DNA of 64,000 nt, from assembly GCF_002005225.1 (NCBI RefSeq), contig NZ_CP019724.1, positions 3,412,501 through 3,476,500 of the forward strand, written 5' to 3'. Both the position numbers and the translations under genes were made by a program. The notes beneath the pieces were generated by a model, which did not search any database, had not been told where the DNA came from, and worked only from the letters and a program-made list of their open reading frames with translations. Shown here one piece after another: positions 45,804-54,039 of the stretch (positions are counted from its first letter, which is position 1; each line of letters starts with the position of its first letter). Source of the stretch: Streptomyces pactum (GTDB taxonomy: Bacteria; Actinomycetota; Actinomycetes; Streptomycetales; Streptomycetaceae).

Positions 45804-45809
45804 TAATGT
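45804..45809 (+). promoter_or_regulatory. -10 box of a leaderless promoter (VOC protein)
   Basis: TAATGT six bases before the ATG at 45816, with no ribosome site. Confidence 0.5.
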
Positions 45810-45815
45810 GACGTC

Positions 45816-46226
45816 ATGTCAGATCATGAGTCGTACGAACTGCTCGGGTTCGACAACGTGCTGCTGCCCGTGGGGGATCTCGCCGAGGCCGTCGGCTTCT
45901 ACGAGCGGGCCGGCTTTCCGGTCGCCTTCCGGCTCGACGAGGCCGGGATCGCGCTGCTGAAGGCAGGGGGCGAGACGCCGGGCATCCTGCTGCGGGTGGA
46001 GGAGGAGTTCGGCCGGCGGCCTCCGCCGTGGCCCTCCGCGCGGGTGTGGCTCGAGGTGGCCGACGCCCGTACGGCGGCCCGGGCGCTGCGCGACGCGGGG
46101 GTGGCGCCGCTCGACGAGCCGTTTGCGGGCGCCACCGGCTGGACCGTCGAGTTCGCCGACCCGTGGGGCAACGTCATCGGGCTCACGGACTACTGCAAGC
46201 GTCCGGAGCTCGGCCGCCGTCCGTAG
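45816..46226 (+). CDS. VOC/glyoxalase-family protein
   Basis: A 136-residue vicinal-oxygen-chelate fold protein. The two halves are visible: LLGFDNVLLPVGDLAEAVGFYERAGFPVAF and WLEVADARTAARALRDAGVA ... GWTVEFADPWGNVIGLTDY. The metal-site Glu/His positions are only partly conserved, so either a lyase/dioxygenase or a binding protein is possible. Probable leaderless transcript. Confidence 0.85.
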   Translation: MSDHESYELLGFDNVLLPVGDLAEAVGFYERAGFPVAFRLDEAGIALLKAGGETPGILLRVEEEFGRRPPPWPSARVWLEVADARTAARALRDAGVAPLDEPFAGATGWTVEFADPWGNVIGLTDYCKRPELGRRP

Positions 46227-46256
46227 TCGGGTGACGCGGACCACTCCTCCGTTGAG

Positions 46257-46285
46257 TTGAACATGTTCAAAAGCAGGTCTACAGT
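46257..46285 (+). promoter_or_regulatory. Promoter with operator 1 on its -35 box
   Basis: TTGAAC (46257-46262), a 17-base spacer and TACAGT (46280-46285) make a good sigma-70-type promoter. The palindrome TTGAACATGTTCAA (46257-46270) covers the -35 box. Confidence 0.75.
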
Positions 46286-46301
46286 CTTCCCCGTCAGCGT
46301 T

Positions 46302-46315
46302 TTGAACGCGTTCAA
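46302..46315. promoter_or_regulatory. Operator 2
   Basis: TTGAACGCGTTCAA, with half-sites identical to operator 1, 45 bp further on and between the promoter and the first ATG. The TetR gene at the end of the operon is the likely ligand. Confidence 0.75.
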
Positions 46316-46328
46316 GAAGGGGTGGGGC

Positions 46329-46736
46329 ATGGACCGCACCGTCATCGCCTACGTCATCTACCTGCTGGTCAGCATCGGCCTGACCATCTGGGTGGCCCGC
46401 ACGCTCAGCCGCAACGGCAGGGTCTTCCTCGCCGACGTACTGCACGGCAACGAGAAGCTCGCCGACGCCGTCAACCACCTCCTGGTGGTCGGCTTCTACC
46501 TCGTCAACCTCGGCTTCGTCGCCCTCTACCTGAGCGGTGACGAGACCATCGTCGACACCCGCGGCGTCTTCGAGACCCTGTCGACCAAGCTGGGCGTGGT
46601 GCTGCTGGTGCTCGGCGTGATGCACCTGGGCAACGTGTACGTGCTCAACAAGATCCGGCGGCGCGGGATGATGGAGCGGGAGCAGGTGCCGCCGGTCCGG
46701 CCGCAGGGCTGGACGGCACCGGCGGCCGGGGCCTGA
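46329..46736 (+). CDS. Integral membrane protein, first gene of TetR-controlled operon
   Basis: A 135-residue protein with three to four hydrophobic helices: VIAYVIYLLVSIGLTIWVA, AVNHLLVVGFYLVNLGFVAL, and LGVVLLVLGVMHLGNVYVLN. No named family was recognised. The ATG at 46329 follows AAGGGG. The in-frame start at 46257 lies inside the operator and promoter and is rejected. It is linked by four bases to a DCC thiol protein, suggesting a membrane redox partner. Confidence 0.8.
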   Translation: MDRTVIAYVIYLLVSIGLTIWVARTLSRNGRVFLADVLHGNEKLADAVNHLLVVGFYLVNLGFVALYLSGDETIVDTRGVFETLSTKLGVVLLVLGVMHLGNVYVLNKIRRRGMMEREQVPPVRPQGWTAPAAGA

Positions 46737-46740
46737 GCCG

Positions 46741-47223
46741 ATGGCGTCCGCTCCCGCGACGGCCGGCGCCCCGGTGCGCCGGCTCACCGTCCTGTACGAC
46801 GCCGAGTGCTCCCTGTGCACCCACGTACGGGACTGGCTGCTGCGGCAGCCGCGCCTGGTCCCGCTGGAGCCGGTCCCGGCCGGGTCGGCCGAGGCGCGCC
46901 GGCGCTTCCCGGGGCTCGACCACGGCACCTCCCTGGAGGAGGTCACCGTCGTCGGCGACGCCGGCCAGGTCTACCGGGGTGCCGCCGCCTGGATCGTCGT
47001 CCTGTGGGCGCTGCGCGAGCACCGGCCCCTCGCCCACCGGCTCAGCACGCCCAGCGGAGCGAGGCTGGCCAGGGGCGCCGTCCTGGCCGCCGCCAAGTGG
47101 CGCCAGGCGGGCCAGTGGGGCGGCAACGGCTACCGGCGTGCCGACGGCTGGGTGTACGAGCCGGGCCTCGGGTGGATGTACACCGGACCCGGCTGTGACG
47201 ACGGCGCCTGCGCCACTCGTTAG
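46741..47223 (+). CDS. DCC-family (DUF393) thiol-disulfide oxidoreductase-like protein
   Basis: A 160-residue protein with the DCC motif at the start of a thioredoxin-like fold (VLYDAECSLCTHVRDWLL, about 16-33, Asp and CxxC). A C-terminal part contains GWVYEPGLGWMYTGPGC. No signal peptide. Second gene of the operon; its TAG stop is 11 bases before the TetR GTG. Confidence 0.85.
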   Translation: MASAPATAGAPVRRLTVLYDAECSLCTHVRDWLLRQPRLVPLEPVPAGSAEARRRFPGLDHGTSLEEVTVVGDAGQVYRGAAAWIVVLWALREHRPLAHRLSTPSGARLARGAVLAAAKWRQAGQWGGNGYRRADGWVYEPGLGWMYTGPGCDDGACATR

Positions 47224-47234
47224 GCTCTGCTCCT

Positions 47235-47996
47235 GTGCCTGCGAAGAACGACGGCCCCGACGACGGAGCCCCCCTCAGCAAGTCCGAGCAGACCCGCGCG
47301 CTGATCCTGGAGACGGCCATGCGGCTCTTCCAGGAACGCGGTTACGACCGGACCACCATGCGGGCCATCGCCCAGGAGGCCGGGGTCTCCGTCGGCAACG
47401 CCTACTACTACTTCGCCGGCAAGGAGCACCTGATCCAGGGCTTCTACGACCGGATCGCCGCCGAGCACCAGGCGGCGGTCCGGGAAGTGCTGGCGCGGGA
47501 GACCGACCTGGAGGCGCGGCTGGCGGGCGTGCTGAAGGTCTGGCTGGACATCGCCACGCCGTACCACGAGTTCGCGGTGCAGTTCTTCAAGAACGCCGCG
47601 GACCCGGACAGCCCGCTCAGCCCCTTCTCCCCGGAGTCGGAGCACGCGCGGGTGGAGGCCGTCAACGTCCACCGCACGGTGCTGGCGGGCGCGAAGAGCA
47701 AGGTGCCCGAGGACCTGCGGGACATCCTGCCCGAGCTGATGTGGCTCTCCCAGATGGGCCTCGTCCTGTACTGGATCTTCGACCGCACCGAGGGCCGGGA
47801 GCGCAGCTACCGCCTCGCCGAACGCGGCGCCCGGCTCACCGCGCGAGGCGTCGCGCTGGCCCGCTTCCGGGTGCTGCGCCCGCTGGTGCGCGAGGTGCAC
47901 GAGCTGTTCACGGACTTCCTGCCGGGGATGACGAGGGCGCTTCCCGACCCCGCGAACAGGTCGGCGCCGACGGAGAAGTCCGCCGGTCAGGCCTGA
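47235..47996 (+). CDS. TetR-family regulator, likely autorepressor of the operon
   Basis: 253 residues. The helix-turn-helix is RALILETAMRLFQERGYDRT then TMRAIAQEAGVSVGNAYYYF (about 20-60), followed by a long ligand domain. Length and the FYDRIAAEHQ block resemble TetR_C_11-type regulators. It is the third gene after the membrane and DCC proteins, whose promoter carries two identical palindromes, so autoregulation is likely. A TAGGCT eight bases before the GTG may give an extra leaderless transcript. The tail overlaps the convergent phosphoesterase gene by 10 bases. Confidence 0.88.
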   Translation: MPAKNDGPDDGAPLSKSEQTRALILETAMRLFQERGYDRTTMRAIAQEAGVSVGNAYYYFAGKEHLIQGFYDRIAAEHQAAVREVLARETDLEARLAGVLKVWLDIATPYHEFAVQFFKNAADPDSPLSPFSPESEHARVEAVNVHRTVLAGAKSKVPEDLRDILPELMWLSQMGLVLYWIFDRTEGRERSYRLAERGARLTARGVALARFRVLRPLVREVHELFTDFLPGMTRALPDPANRSAPTEKSAGQA

Positions 47997-49399
47997 CGGG
48001 ACGCCAGCTCGATCACCGTGACGTCCGACTCCGCCCCCACGCGCGTGGGCGGGCCCCAGGCGCCCGCGCCACGGCTGACGTAGAGCTGGGTGTCGCCGTA
48101 GCGCTCCAGGCCGGCCAGGGTCGGGTTGGCGGCGCCCGCGATGAGGTTGCCGGGCCAGAGCTGACCGCCGTGGGTGTGGCCGGAGAGCTGGAGGTCGACG
48201 CCGTGGTCGACGGCGTCGTGGATCTGCACCGGCTGGTGGGCGAGCAGCACGCACGCGCGGGCCCGGTCCCGGTCGCCGAGGGCCTTGGCGTAGTCGGGGC
48301 CCTGGCCGTCGTCCTCGCCCGAGATGTCGTTGACCCCGGCGAGGTCGAAGTGGGGCAGTTCGGTGCGGGCGTTCTCCAGCGGGAGCAGGCCGAGCCGCCG
48401 CACCTCGGCGACCCACTGCTCGGCGCCGGAGAAGTACTCGTGGTTGCCGGTGACGAAGTAGGCGCCGTGCCGCGCCCTGAGCCGGGCCAGCGGGGCCGCC
48501 GCCGGGCCGAGGTCCTTCACGCTGCCGTCCACCAGGTCGCCGACGACGGCGATCAGGTCGGGCTGCGTGGAGTTGATGGTGTCGACGACCTTCTGCGCGA
48601 AGCCCCGGCCCAGCACCGGGCCGAGGTGGATGTCGCTGACCACGGCGATCCGGAAACCGTGCGCCGCGCGCGGGAGCTTGGCCAGCGGCACGGTGACCCG
48701 CTTCACCGTCGGGCCGTTCAGCACGCCGTACGTGCCGTAGCCGACCGTCCCGACGGCCGCCGCGGCGGCGGCGCCGGCGACGACCCGGGAGACGAAGAGG
48801 CGGCGGGAGGGGAGCGCGAGAGGACTGTCGGGCGGGCCGCCGGCCGTGTCGCCCGAGCCGGGCGTCTCAGGCGTCCCGGCGGCTTCGGCGGTCTCGGCCG
48901 TCTCGGGTGCCTCGGGTGCCTGGGGTGCCTTGGGGTCGCCGGCCTTACCGGAAGCCTCCGGGGTCTCGGCCGTGCCCGCCGTCTCCGCCGGCCTGGGCGG
49001 GGCCGTTTGGGCCGGTATGCGCTTCGTGTCCGCGGCGGGGGGCCTCAGTGGCCCGGGCGCCGCCTGCCGCCCGGCCGCCCGCCGCGTCAGGAACCGCAGC
49101 AGCAGCGGCCGTACGACCTCGCCGGCCAGCACCGCCAGCAGCAGGTAGACCGACATCGCCAGCCACAGGAAGCCCGGCCAGGCCAGCACCCGCTGGAGCC
49201 AGAAGGGGGCGCCCGCGCGTTCGGCGACCAGCGCGCCGACGGCCAGCGCCCAGCCCCCGGCGATCACCACCGCGCCGATCCGGCGCACGGGGCCGGGGCC
49301 CCGGGTCGTGTCGCGGAACAGGCGCCGCCACACGTACCAGTTGGACGCCACGAGCACGCTCACCACTGCCAGCGCGACAAGCGCGAAGACGACCACCAT
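47987..49399 (-). CDS. Membrane-anchored metallophosphoesterase
   Basis: A 470-residue protein. There are three or four N-terminal helices (1-105), a Pro/Ala/Glu/Thr-rich linker (about 115-195), a further twin-Arg-like SRRLFVSRVVAGAAAAAAVG segment near 200, then a calcineurin-like domain from FRIAVVSDIHLGPV near 250. Metal motifs are SDIHLG, VVGDLVDG near 285, TGNHEYF near 320, LLAHQP and LSGHTHGGQLWPG near 410. It resembles YkuE/YaeI-type phosphodiesterases acting on lipids or wall material outside the membrane. Confidence 0.92.
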   Translation of the reverse strand: MVVVFALVALAVVSVLVASNWYVWRRLFRDTTRGPGPVRRIGAVVIAGGWALAVGALVAERAGAPFWLQRVLAWPGFLWLAMSVYLLLAVLAGEVVRPLLLRFLTRRAAGRQAAPGPLRPPAADTKRIPAQTAPPRPAETAGTAETPEASGKAGDPKAPQAPEAPETAETAEAAGTPETPGSGDTAGGPPDSPLALPSRRLFVSRVVAGAAAAAAVGTVGYGTYGVLNGPTVKRVTVPLAKLPRAAHGFRIAVVSDIHLGPVLGRGFAQKVVDTINSTQPDLIAVVGDLVDGSVKDLGPAAAPLARLRARHGAYFVTGNHEYFSGAEQWVAEVRRLGLLPLENARTELPHFDLAGVNDISGEDDGQGPDYAKALGDRDRARACVLLAHQPVQIHDAVDHGVDLQLSGHTHGGQLWPGNLIAGAANPTLAGLERYGDTQLYVSRGAGAWGPPTRVGAESDVTVIELASRQA

Positions 49400-49435
49400 G
49401 CCGTCGTATCCCCTCGGTTGTGGCGTCCGTGACGC

Positions 49436-49675
49436 CTATGACCTTCGGCGCAGTGCGCGCACTCCACGCAACCCGATGACCCCGACGACCGTCCCCAATA
49501 CGAAGGAGACGACGGCGAGCAGCAGGTGCACCCAGAAGTACGCCGTGGGATCGCCGTCCTCGAACGCGAGCCCGCTGCTGTCCTTGATCAGATTTTTGAC
49601 GAAAGTGATCCAGATGATCCAGCTCCACACCCCGAAAGCGAGCAGGAACCAGGAGACGGGGCGGCTGAGCTTCAT
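49436..49675 (-). CDS. SCO4848-family small membrane protein
   Basis: 79 residues with two hydrophobic helices (VSWFLLAFGVWSWIIWITFV and FWVHLLLAVVSFVLGTVVGV). It starts MKLSRPV, which I recall as the conserved SCO4848-type family of actinobacteria. It has no ribosome site, and GATACT six bases before the ATG suggests a leaderless mRNA. Function unknown. Confidence 0.82.
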   Translation of the reverse strand: MKLSRPVSWFLLAFGVWSWIIWITFVKNLIKDSSGLAFEDGDPTAYFWVHLLLAVVSFVLGTVVGVIGLRGVRALRRRS

Positions 49676-49753
49676 GGTTTCAGTATCGCCGCACGCTGTC
49701 CGGATCCGTGCGCGGGGTGGCCGGAGGGCTGGGACGGCGCCGCACGCGGGAGG

Positions 49754-49759
49754 TACGTT
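49754..49759 (+). promoter_or_regulatory. -10 box of a leaderless promoter (carboxypeptidase)
   Basis: TACGTT seven bases before the GTG at 49767, with no ribosome site between. Confidence 0.5.
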
Positions 49760-49766
49760 CTCGCTC

Positions 49767-51059
49767 GTGCCCGCACCCAAGAAGGCCGTCCGGCGATCCC
49801 TGACGGTCACCTCCGCCGCCCTGACCGCTCTCCTCGTCGTCTCACCCGCCGCGCTCGCCGCCCCGGGCCCGTCGGCCAGTCCCTCGGCGAGCCCGTCGGC
49901 CACTCCCCCGGCGTCGATGTCGACCGTGGGCGGCGCGCGGCTCGGGAAGCCGGGGACGCAGGTGGATCTGGCGGGCGGGGCGCCCGTGCTGCCGAAGGAC
50001 CTCACCGCCCGTTCGTGGATCGTGGCCGACGCCGAGTCCGGCGACGTGCTCGCCGCGCACAACGCGCACTGGCGGCTGGCCCCGGCGAGCACGCTGAAGA
50101 TGCTGTTCGCCGACACGCTGCTGCCGAAGTGGCCGAAGACGACCAAGCACAAAGTCGTCCCCTCCGACCTCGCGGGCATCGGCGCCGGCTCCAGCATGGT
50201 CGGCGTCAAGGAGGACGAGACCTACACCGTCCACGACCTGTGGCTCGGTGTCTTCCTGCGCTCCGGCAACGACGCCGTGCACGTGCTGTCCGCGATGAAC
50301 GGCGGCGTCGAGAACACCGTGGCGGAGATGAACGAGCACGCCGAGGAGCTCCAGGCCCTCGACACCCACGTGGTCAGCCCCGACGGCTACGACGCGCCCG
50401 AACAGGTCTCCTCGGCGTACGACCTGACGCTGTTCGCCCGCTCGGGGCTGCAGAAGAAGGACTTCCGGGAGTACGCCTCGACGGTCAGCACGAAGTTCCC
50501 GGGCGAGACGAAGAAGGACAAGAAGGGCAAGACGTCCCGCAAGCCCTTCGAGATCCAGAACACCAACCGGCTGCTCGCCGGCGACTCGGACGTCGAGGTC
50601 TACCCGGGCATCGCGGGCGTGAAGAACGGCTACACCACCAACGCGGGCTACACCTTCACGGGCGTCGCCGAGCAGGGCGGCAAGGTACTGCTCGTCACGG
50701 TCATGAACCCGGCGAAGGACGAGCACAACGAGGTCTACAAGGAGGCCGCCCGCCTGTTCGACTGGGGCTTCCAGGCGGCCGGGAAAGTGAAGCCGGTCGG
50801 TGAGCTGGTGCCCCCGAAGAGCGCCGCCCAGCAGAGCCCGCAGCCGGGTCCGAACAGCTCCGGGGAGGCCGGCGGCACCGGGAAGGGCGCGGCGGGCACG
50901 AAGCCGGTGGCGGGCGCTCCGGCCGCGAACGGCGCCGGCGGTGTCGGCGTCGCGGCCGGCATCACCGCCGGGGTGCTGGTCCTGCTCGCGGGCGGTGCGT
51001 TCCTGATCAACCGGAAGTGGCCGCTGCCGGACCTGGTCCGTCGCCGGACGCGCCCCTGA
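49767..51059 (+). CDS. D-alanyl-D-alanine carboxypeptidase (S11)
   Basis: A 430-residue exported penicillin-binding protein that trims peptidoglycan pentapeptides. The signal peptide ends ALAAPG near residue 31, and a Ser/Pro linker follows. The active-site tetrad is PASTLKML near 110. The second motif is RSGNDAV near 168, and the third is VKNGYTTNAG near 292, where the usual KTG reads KNG. A C-terminal membrane helix (VGVAAGITAGVLVLLAGGAFLI) and short basic tail anchor it. The last 53 bases overlap the convergent YihY gene. Confidence 0.92.
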   Translation: MPAPKKAVRRSLTVTSAALTALLVVSPAALAAPGPSASPSASPSATPPASMSTVGGARLGKPGTQVDLAGGAPVLPKDLTARSWIVADAESGDVLAAHNAHWRLAPASTLKMLFADTLLPKWPKTTKHKVVPSDLAGIGAGSSMVGVKEDETYTVHDLWLGVFLRSGNDAVHVLSAMNGGVENTVAEMNEHAEELQALDTHVVSPDGYDAPEQVSSAYDLTLFARSGLQKKDFREYASTVSTKFPGETKKDKKGKTSRKPFEIQNTNRLLAGDSDVEVYPGIAGVKNGYTTNAGYTFTGVAEQGGKVLLVTVMNPAKDEHNEVYKEAARLFDWGFQAAGKVKPVGELVPPKSAAQQSPQPGPNSSGEAGGTGKGAAGTKPVAGAPAANGAGGVGVAAGITAGVLVLLAGGAFLINRKWPLPDLVRRRTRP

Positions 51060-52002
51060 CGCCCTCCCGACCGTCCCGTTCCCTCCCGTCCTGCTCCTTC
51101 CTGCCCTGCTCCTTCCTGCCCTGCTCCGCCACTTCCTGCTCCGCCACTTCCTGCTCCTTGCTCCCCGTCGCCGTCCAGGAGGCGCAGAACAGCACCAGCT
51201 TCGAGGTGAAGTTGATCCACAGCAGCAGAGCGACGGGGACGCCGAAGGCGCCGTACATGCTCTTCGCGGCGACGCCCTGCATGTAGCCGCTCAGCAGCAG
51301 CTTCAGCAGCTCGAAGCCGATCGCGCCGATCAGCGCCGCCACCACCAGGCGGCGGCGCGCGGGCTGGACGCCGGGGAGCAGGGTCAGGACGTACAGCAGC
51401 AGCAGGAAGTCGGCGAGTACGGCGACGGCGAACGCGGCGACGTAGAGCAGCACCCCGCCGAAGCCGCCCCCGGCGATGCCGAGCTGGCGGATGATCCAGC
51501 CGACCAGCGCCGAGGCGACGGTGGAGATGCCGACGGTGACCAGGAGCGCGCCGCCGAGACCGACGAGGACGCCGGCGTCCTTGGCCCGGCGCAGGACGGG
51601 GTTCTCGTCCTCGTCGGGCAGCTCCCAGACGGCGCGCAGGCAGCCCCGGGTGGCGTCGACCCAGCTCATGCCGGTGAAGAGCAGCAGGGCACCGGCGATG
51701 AGGCCGACGGTGCCGGCGTTGTCGATCAGACTCTGGATGTCGAGCTGGTCGGAGATGCCGGGGATCTGCTCGGCGATCTTGTCCTGGAGCTTGTCCTGCT
51801 GGTCCTCGCTGAGCGTGGCGGCGGCGATGGCAGCGGCCAGGCTGAGCAGCGGGAAGAGCGCGACGAAGCTGGTGAAGGTCATGGCGGCGGCCAGCCTCGT
51901 CCACTTCACCCGGTCCAGCCGCTCGTACGAGCGCCACGCGTGCGTGGTCATCAGCCGCGCCAGCCACGGCCCGACCACGGGGAGCTTCTTCAGCCAGTCC
52001 AT
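51007..52002 (-). CDS. YihY/BrkB-family membrane protein
   Basis: 331 residues with six hydrophobic helices (LAAAMTFTSFVALFPLLSLAAA; GTVGLIAGALLLFTGMSWVD; GVLVGLGGALLVTVGIST and others). WVDATRGCLRAVWELP near 115 and YGAFGVPVALLLWINFTSKLVLF near 270 are family features. The tail is a charged repeat (EQEVA and KEQGR units) encoded by 15-bp DNA repeats. The start could be the ATG at 52002 or at 52035; both lie within the end of the GtrA gene. Function of the family is uncertain (transport or envelope). Confidence 0.85.
   Translation of the reverse strand: MDWLKKLPVVGPWLARLMTTHAWRSYERLDRVKWTRLAAAMTFTSFVALFPLLSLAAAIAAATLSEDQQDKLQDKIAEQIPGISDQLDIQSLIDNAGTVGLIAGALLLFTGMSWVDATRGCLRAVWELPDEDENPVLRRAKDAGVLVGLGGALLVTVGISTVASALVGWIIRQLGIAGGGFGGVLLYVAAFAVAVLADFLLLLYVLTLLPGVQPARRRLVVAALIGAIGFELLKLLLSGYMQGVAAKSMYGAFGVPVALLLWINFTSKLVLFCASWTATGSKEQEVAEQEVAEQGRKEQGRKEQDGRERDGREGVRGASGDGPGPAAATSG
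51091..51150. repeat. 15-bp tandem repeats at the end of the YihY gene
   Basis: Two copies of CTGCTCCTTCCTGCC followed by two copies of CTGCTCCGCCACTTC, coding for the charged C-terminal repeats of the YihY protein. Confidence 0.85.
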
Positions 52003-52457
52003 GATCCGACTCTGCCCCCGCTCGCCTGGGTCCATGATCCCGTCGTGCCACCGGTTCCTGCCCCGGTACGGAAGACCAGTGTCCTTGTGCCCCAGAAACG
52101 CAGGATGGTGGCGAGCACCATGCCGATTCCCGCCCCGGAGACCGTGTCGGCGCGCTGCGAGGTGAGGCCGAGGCCGTAGTGGCTGACGGTCAGGCACAGC
52201 AGTTGTACGGCGGCGCCCGCGGCGTTCACCGCGAAGAACACGGCGTACGGGCGCAGGCCCTGCGGGCGGGTGTGCCGGTAGGTGCCGAAGGCGTTGCCCG
52301 CGTACGCCACGGAGCAGCCGGCGACGAACGACAGGGCCTTGGCGGTGAGCGGGTCGAGTCCGGCCGGGCCGCGCAGGCAGAGGAAGAGGCCGAGGTCGAC
52401 GGCGTAGGCGAGGAGCCCGGCGGAGGCGAAGCCCAGCAGTTCGCGCCGGCCGGTCAC
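51990..52457 (-). CDS. GtrA-family membrane protein
   Basis: 155 residues with four hydrophobic helices. ELLGFASAGLLAYAVDLGLFLCL and ALSFVAGCSVAYAGNAFGTYRHT are typical of GtrA, a family linked to movement of polyprenyl-phosphate sugars across the membrane. The start GTG overlaps the stop of the phosphoribosyltransferase by GTGA. In this operon it could flip lipid-phospho-arabinose or -ribose. Confidence 0.85.
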   Translation of the reverse strand: MTGRRELLGFASAGLLAYAVDLGLFLCLRGPAGLDPLTAKALSFVAGCSVAYAGNAFGTYRHTRPQGLRPYAVFFAVNAAGAAVQLLCLTVSHYGLGLTSQRADTVSGAGIGMVLATILRFWGTRTLVFRTGAGTGGTTGSWTQASGGRVGSWTG

Positions 52458-53404
52458 CAATTGGCCACCGCCAGGCCGTACATCGCCACCCACACCACAC
52501 CGATCAGCGCCAGCGCCCGGTCGCGCAGGACGACGTCCTCGGGTTCGCCGGCGGTGCCGCGGTCGGCGAAGACGGCGTAGCGCAGGACGGCGAGGATGAA
52601 GGCGACCATGGAGAGCTGGCGCCAGGGCAGCACGCTGGTGTGCGGGACGCCGCCCTCCTCCATGGCCCACAGGCAGTAGCCGAGGACGGCGACGCCGGCC
52701 GCGAGCTGCCAGACGAAGCGGAGGTAGCCGGTGGTGTACTCGGTGAGCAACGCGCGCGTGGCACCCGCCTTTTCGGCCATCTGCACGGCTTCGGAGTAGC
52801 GCTTGGCGGAGACCATGAACAGCGCGCCGAAACCGGTCGTGATGAGGAACCAGCGCGACAGGGGGATGCCGAGCGCGAGTCCGCCGATCATCGCCCGCAT
52901 CAGGAAGCCCGTGGTGACGACGGCGAGGTCGACGACCAGGACGTGCTTGAGGCTGATGCAGTACGCCAGTTGCATGGCGAGGTAGGCGGTCAGCAGGGCC
53001 GCGACGGCCGGCGGGCACAGCCAGGCCGCCACGACGGGCGCGACGACGCCCAGGGCGCCCCCGACGGCGTAGGCGACCGGTACCGGGACCTGTCCGGCGG
53101 CGACCGGGCGGTGCCGCTTGACCGGGTGGGCGCGGTCGGCCTCGGCGTCGCGGGCGTCGTTGACGAGGTAGACGGCGGCGGCGCAGGCGGTGAACAGGAC
53201 GAAGACCAGGGCGAGCCGGGACAGGGTGTGCCAGGCGAACAGTTCGCCGGCGGCGGCCGGAGCCGCGACGACCAGGACGTTCTTGATCCACTGGCGGGGG
53301 CGTGCGGTCCGCAGCAGGCCCGCCGGGATGCCCGTCCGGCGGGGCGGCGCGGGTTCCCGCTGCCGCTCGGGGGCGCGTTGCCCGAGGACGGCGGTGTCAG
53401 TCAC
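52454..53404 (-). CDS. Decaprenyl-phosphate phosphoribosyltransferase (UbiA family)
   Basis: A 316-residue UbiA-type membrane enzyme resembling mycobacterial Rv3806c, which moves phosphoribose from PRPP to a polyprenyl phosphate. The Asp-rich motif YLVNDARDAEADRAHPVKRHRP spans about 80-101. RPRQWIKNVLVVAAP near 35 and a second conserved acidic/Tyr region (KRYSEA) near 200 are family marks. About nine helices. It overlaps the PAP2 gene by eight bases and GtrA by four. First committed step of the lipid-arabinose route. Confidence 0.9.
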   Translation of the reverse strand: MTDTAVLGQRAPERQREPAPPRRTGIPAGLLRTARPRQWIKNVLVVAAPAAAGELFAWHTLSRLALVFVLFTACAAAVYLVNDARDAEADRAHPVKRHRPVAAGQVPVPVAYAVGGALGVVAPVVAAWLCPPAVAALLTAYLAMQLAYCISLKHVLVVDLAVVTTGFLMRAMIGGLALGIPLSRWFLITTGFGALFMVSAKRYSEAVQMAEKAGATRALLTEYTTGYLRFVWQLAAGVAVLGYCLWAMEEGGVPHTSVLPWRQLSMVAFILAVLRYAVFADRGTAGEPEDVVLRDRALALIGVVWVAMYGLAVANW

Positions 53405-53906
53405 GGGTTCCTCCGCGCATCCAGTCGGTGCCGAGCCGGGCCGTGAGCGCGCCCAGGGCGGCGCCCGCCGCGACGTCGGAGGGGTAGTGGACGCCGACGA
53501 CCAGCCGGGAGACGCACACCGCGGCGGCGAGCGGCCAGACGGCGTGGACGCCGAGCGCGCCGAAGGCCACGGCGGCCGCCGCGGCCGAGGTCGCGTGGGA
53601 GCTGGGGAACGAGTGCCGGCCGGCGGTGCGTACCAGGGGTACGACGTGTCCGGGACGAGGGCGGCGCACGACCCGCTTCACGCCCATGCTGGCGAGGTGG
53701 GCGCCCGCGGTGAGCGCGGTGCCGCGCAGCCAGGCCGCGCGCCGGGTGCCGTCCACGGCGGCTCCGGCGAGGCCCGCCGCGAGCCACAGCGCCCCGTGCT
53801 CCCCGGCCCAGGACAGGGCGCGCGCGGCACCGGCCACGCGCGGGTCCGCGCCGCGGGCTCTGAGCGCCGTGACGATCCGGTGGTCCATGTCGTCGAGGTC
53901 GTCCAT
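53397..53906 (-). CDS. PAP2-family phosphatase
   Basis: A 169-residue membrane phosphatase. The three PAP2 motifs are KRVVRRPRPG near 83, PSSHATS near 102, and SRLVVGVHYPSDV near 135, with all catalytic residues present. Position before the phosphoribosyltransferase matches the Rv3807c/Rv3806c pair of mycobacteria. There the phosphatase is thought to remove the 5-phosphate from lipid-phosphoribose-phosphate. The start ATG at 53906 is preferred; one at 53966 lacks a signal. Confidence 0.88.
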   Translation of the reverse strand: MDDLDDMDHRIVTALRARGADPRVAGAARALSWAGEHGALWLAAGLAGAAVDGTRRAAWLRGTALTAGAHLASMGVKRVVRRPRPGHVVPLVRTAGRHSFPSSHATSAAAAAVAFGALGVHAVWPLAAAVCVSRLVVGVHYPSDVAAGAALGALTARLGTDWMRGGTRD

Positions 53907-54026
53907 GTGGACCCACTGTTCACGCCGACCGCGCGGGAAGTCCGGCAATATCGAGCGACATACCATTAATCACCCGTTTCAGGGACGGACAGGATGTTCT
54001 GGAACTAATCGCTGACGCGAGGGCGA

Positions 54027-54032
54027 TACGGT
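54027..54032 (+). promoter_or_regulatory. -10 box of a leaderless promoter (dprE1)
   Basis: TACGGT seven bases before the ATG at 54040, with no ribosome site. The gap to the divergent PAP2 gene is about 130 bases. Confidence 0.5.
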
Positions 54033-54039
54033 CACCGCC

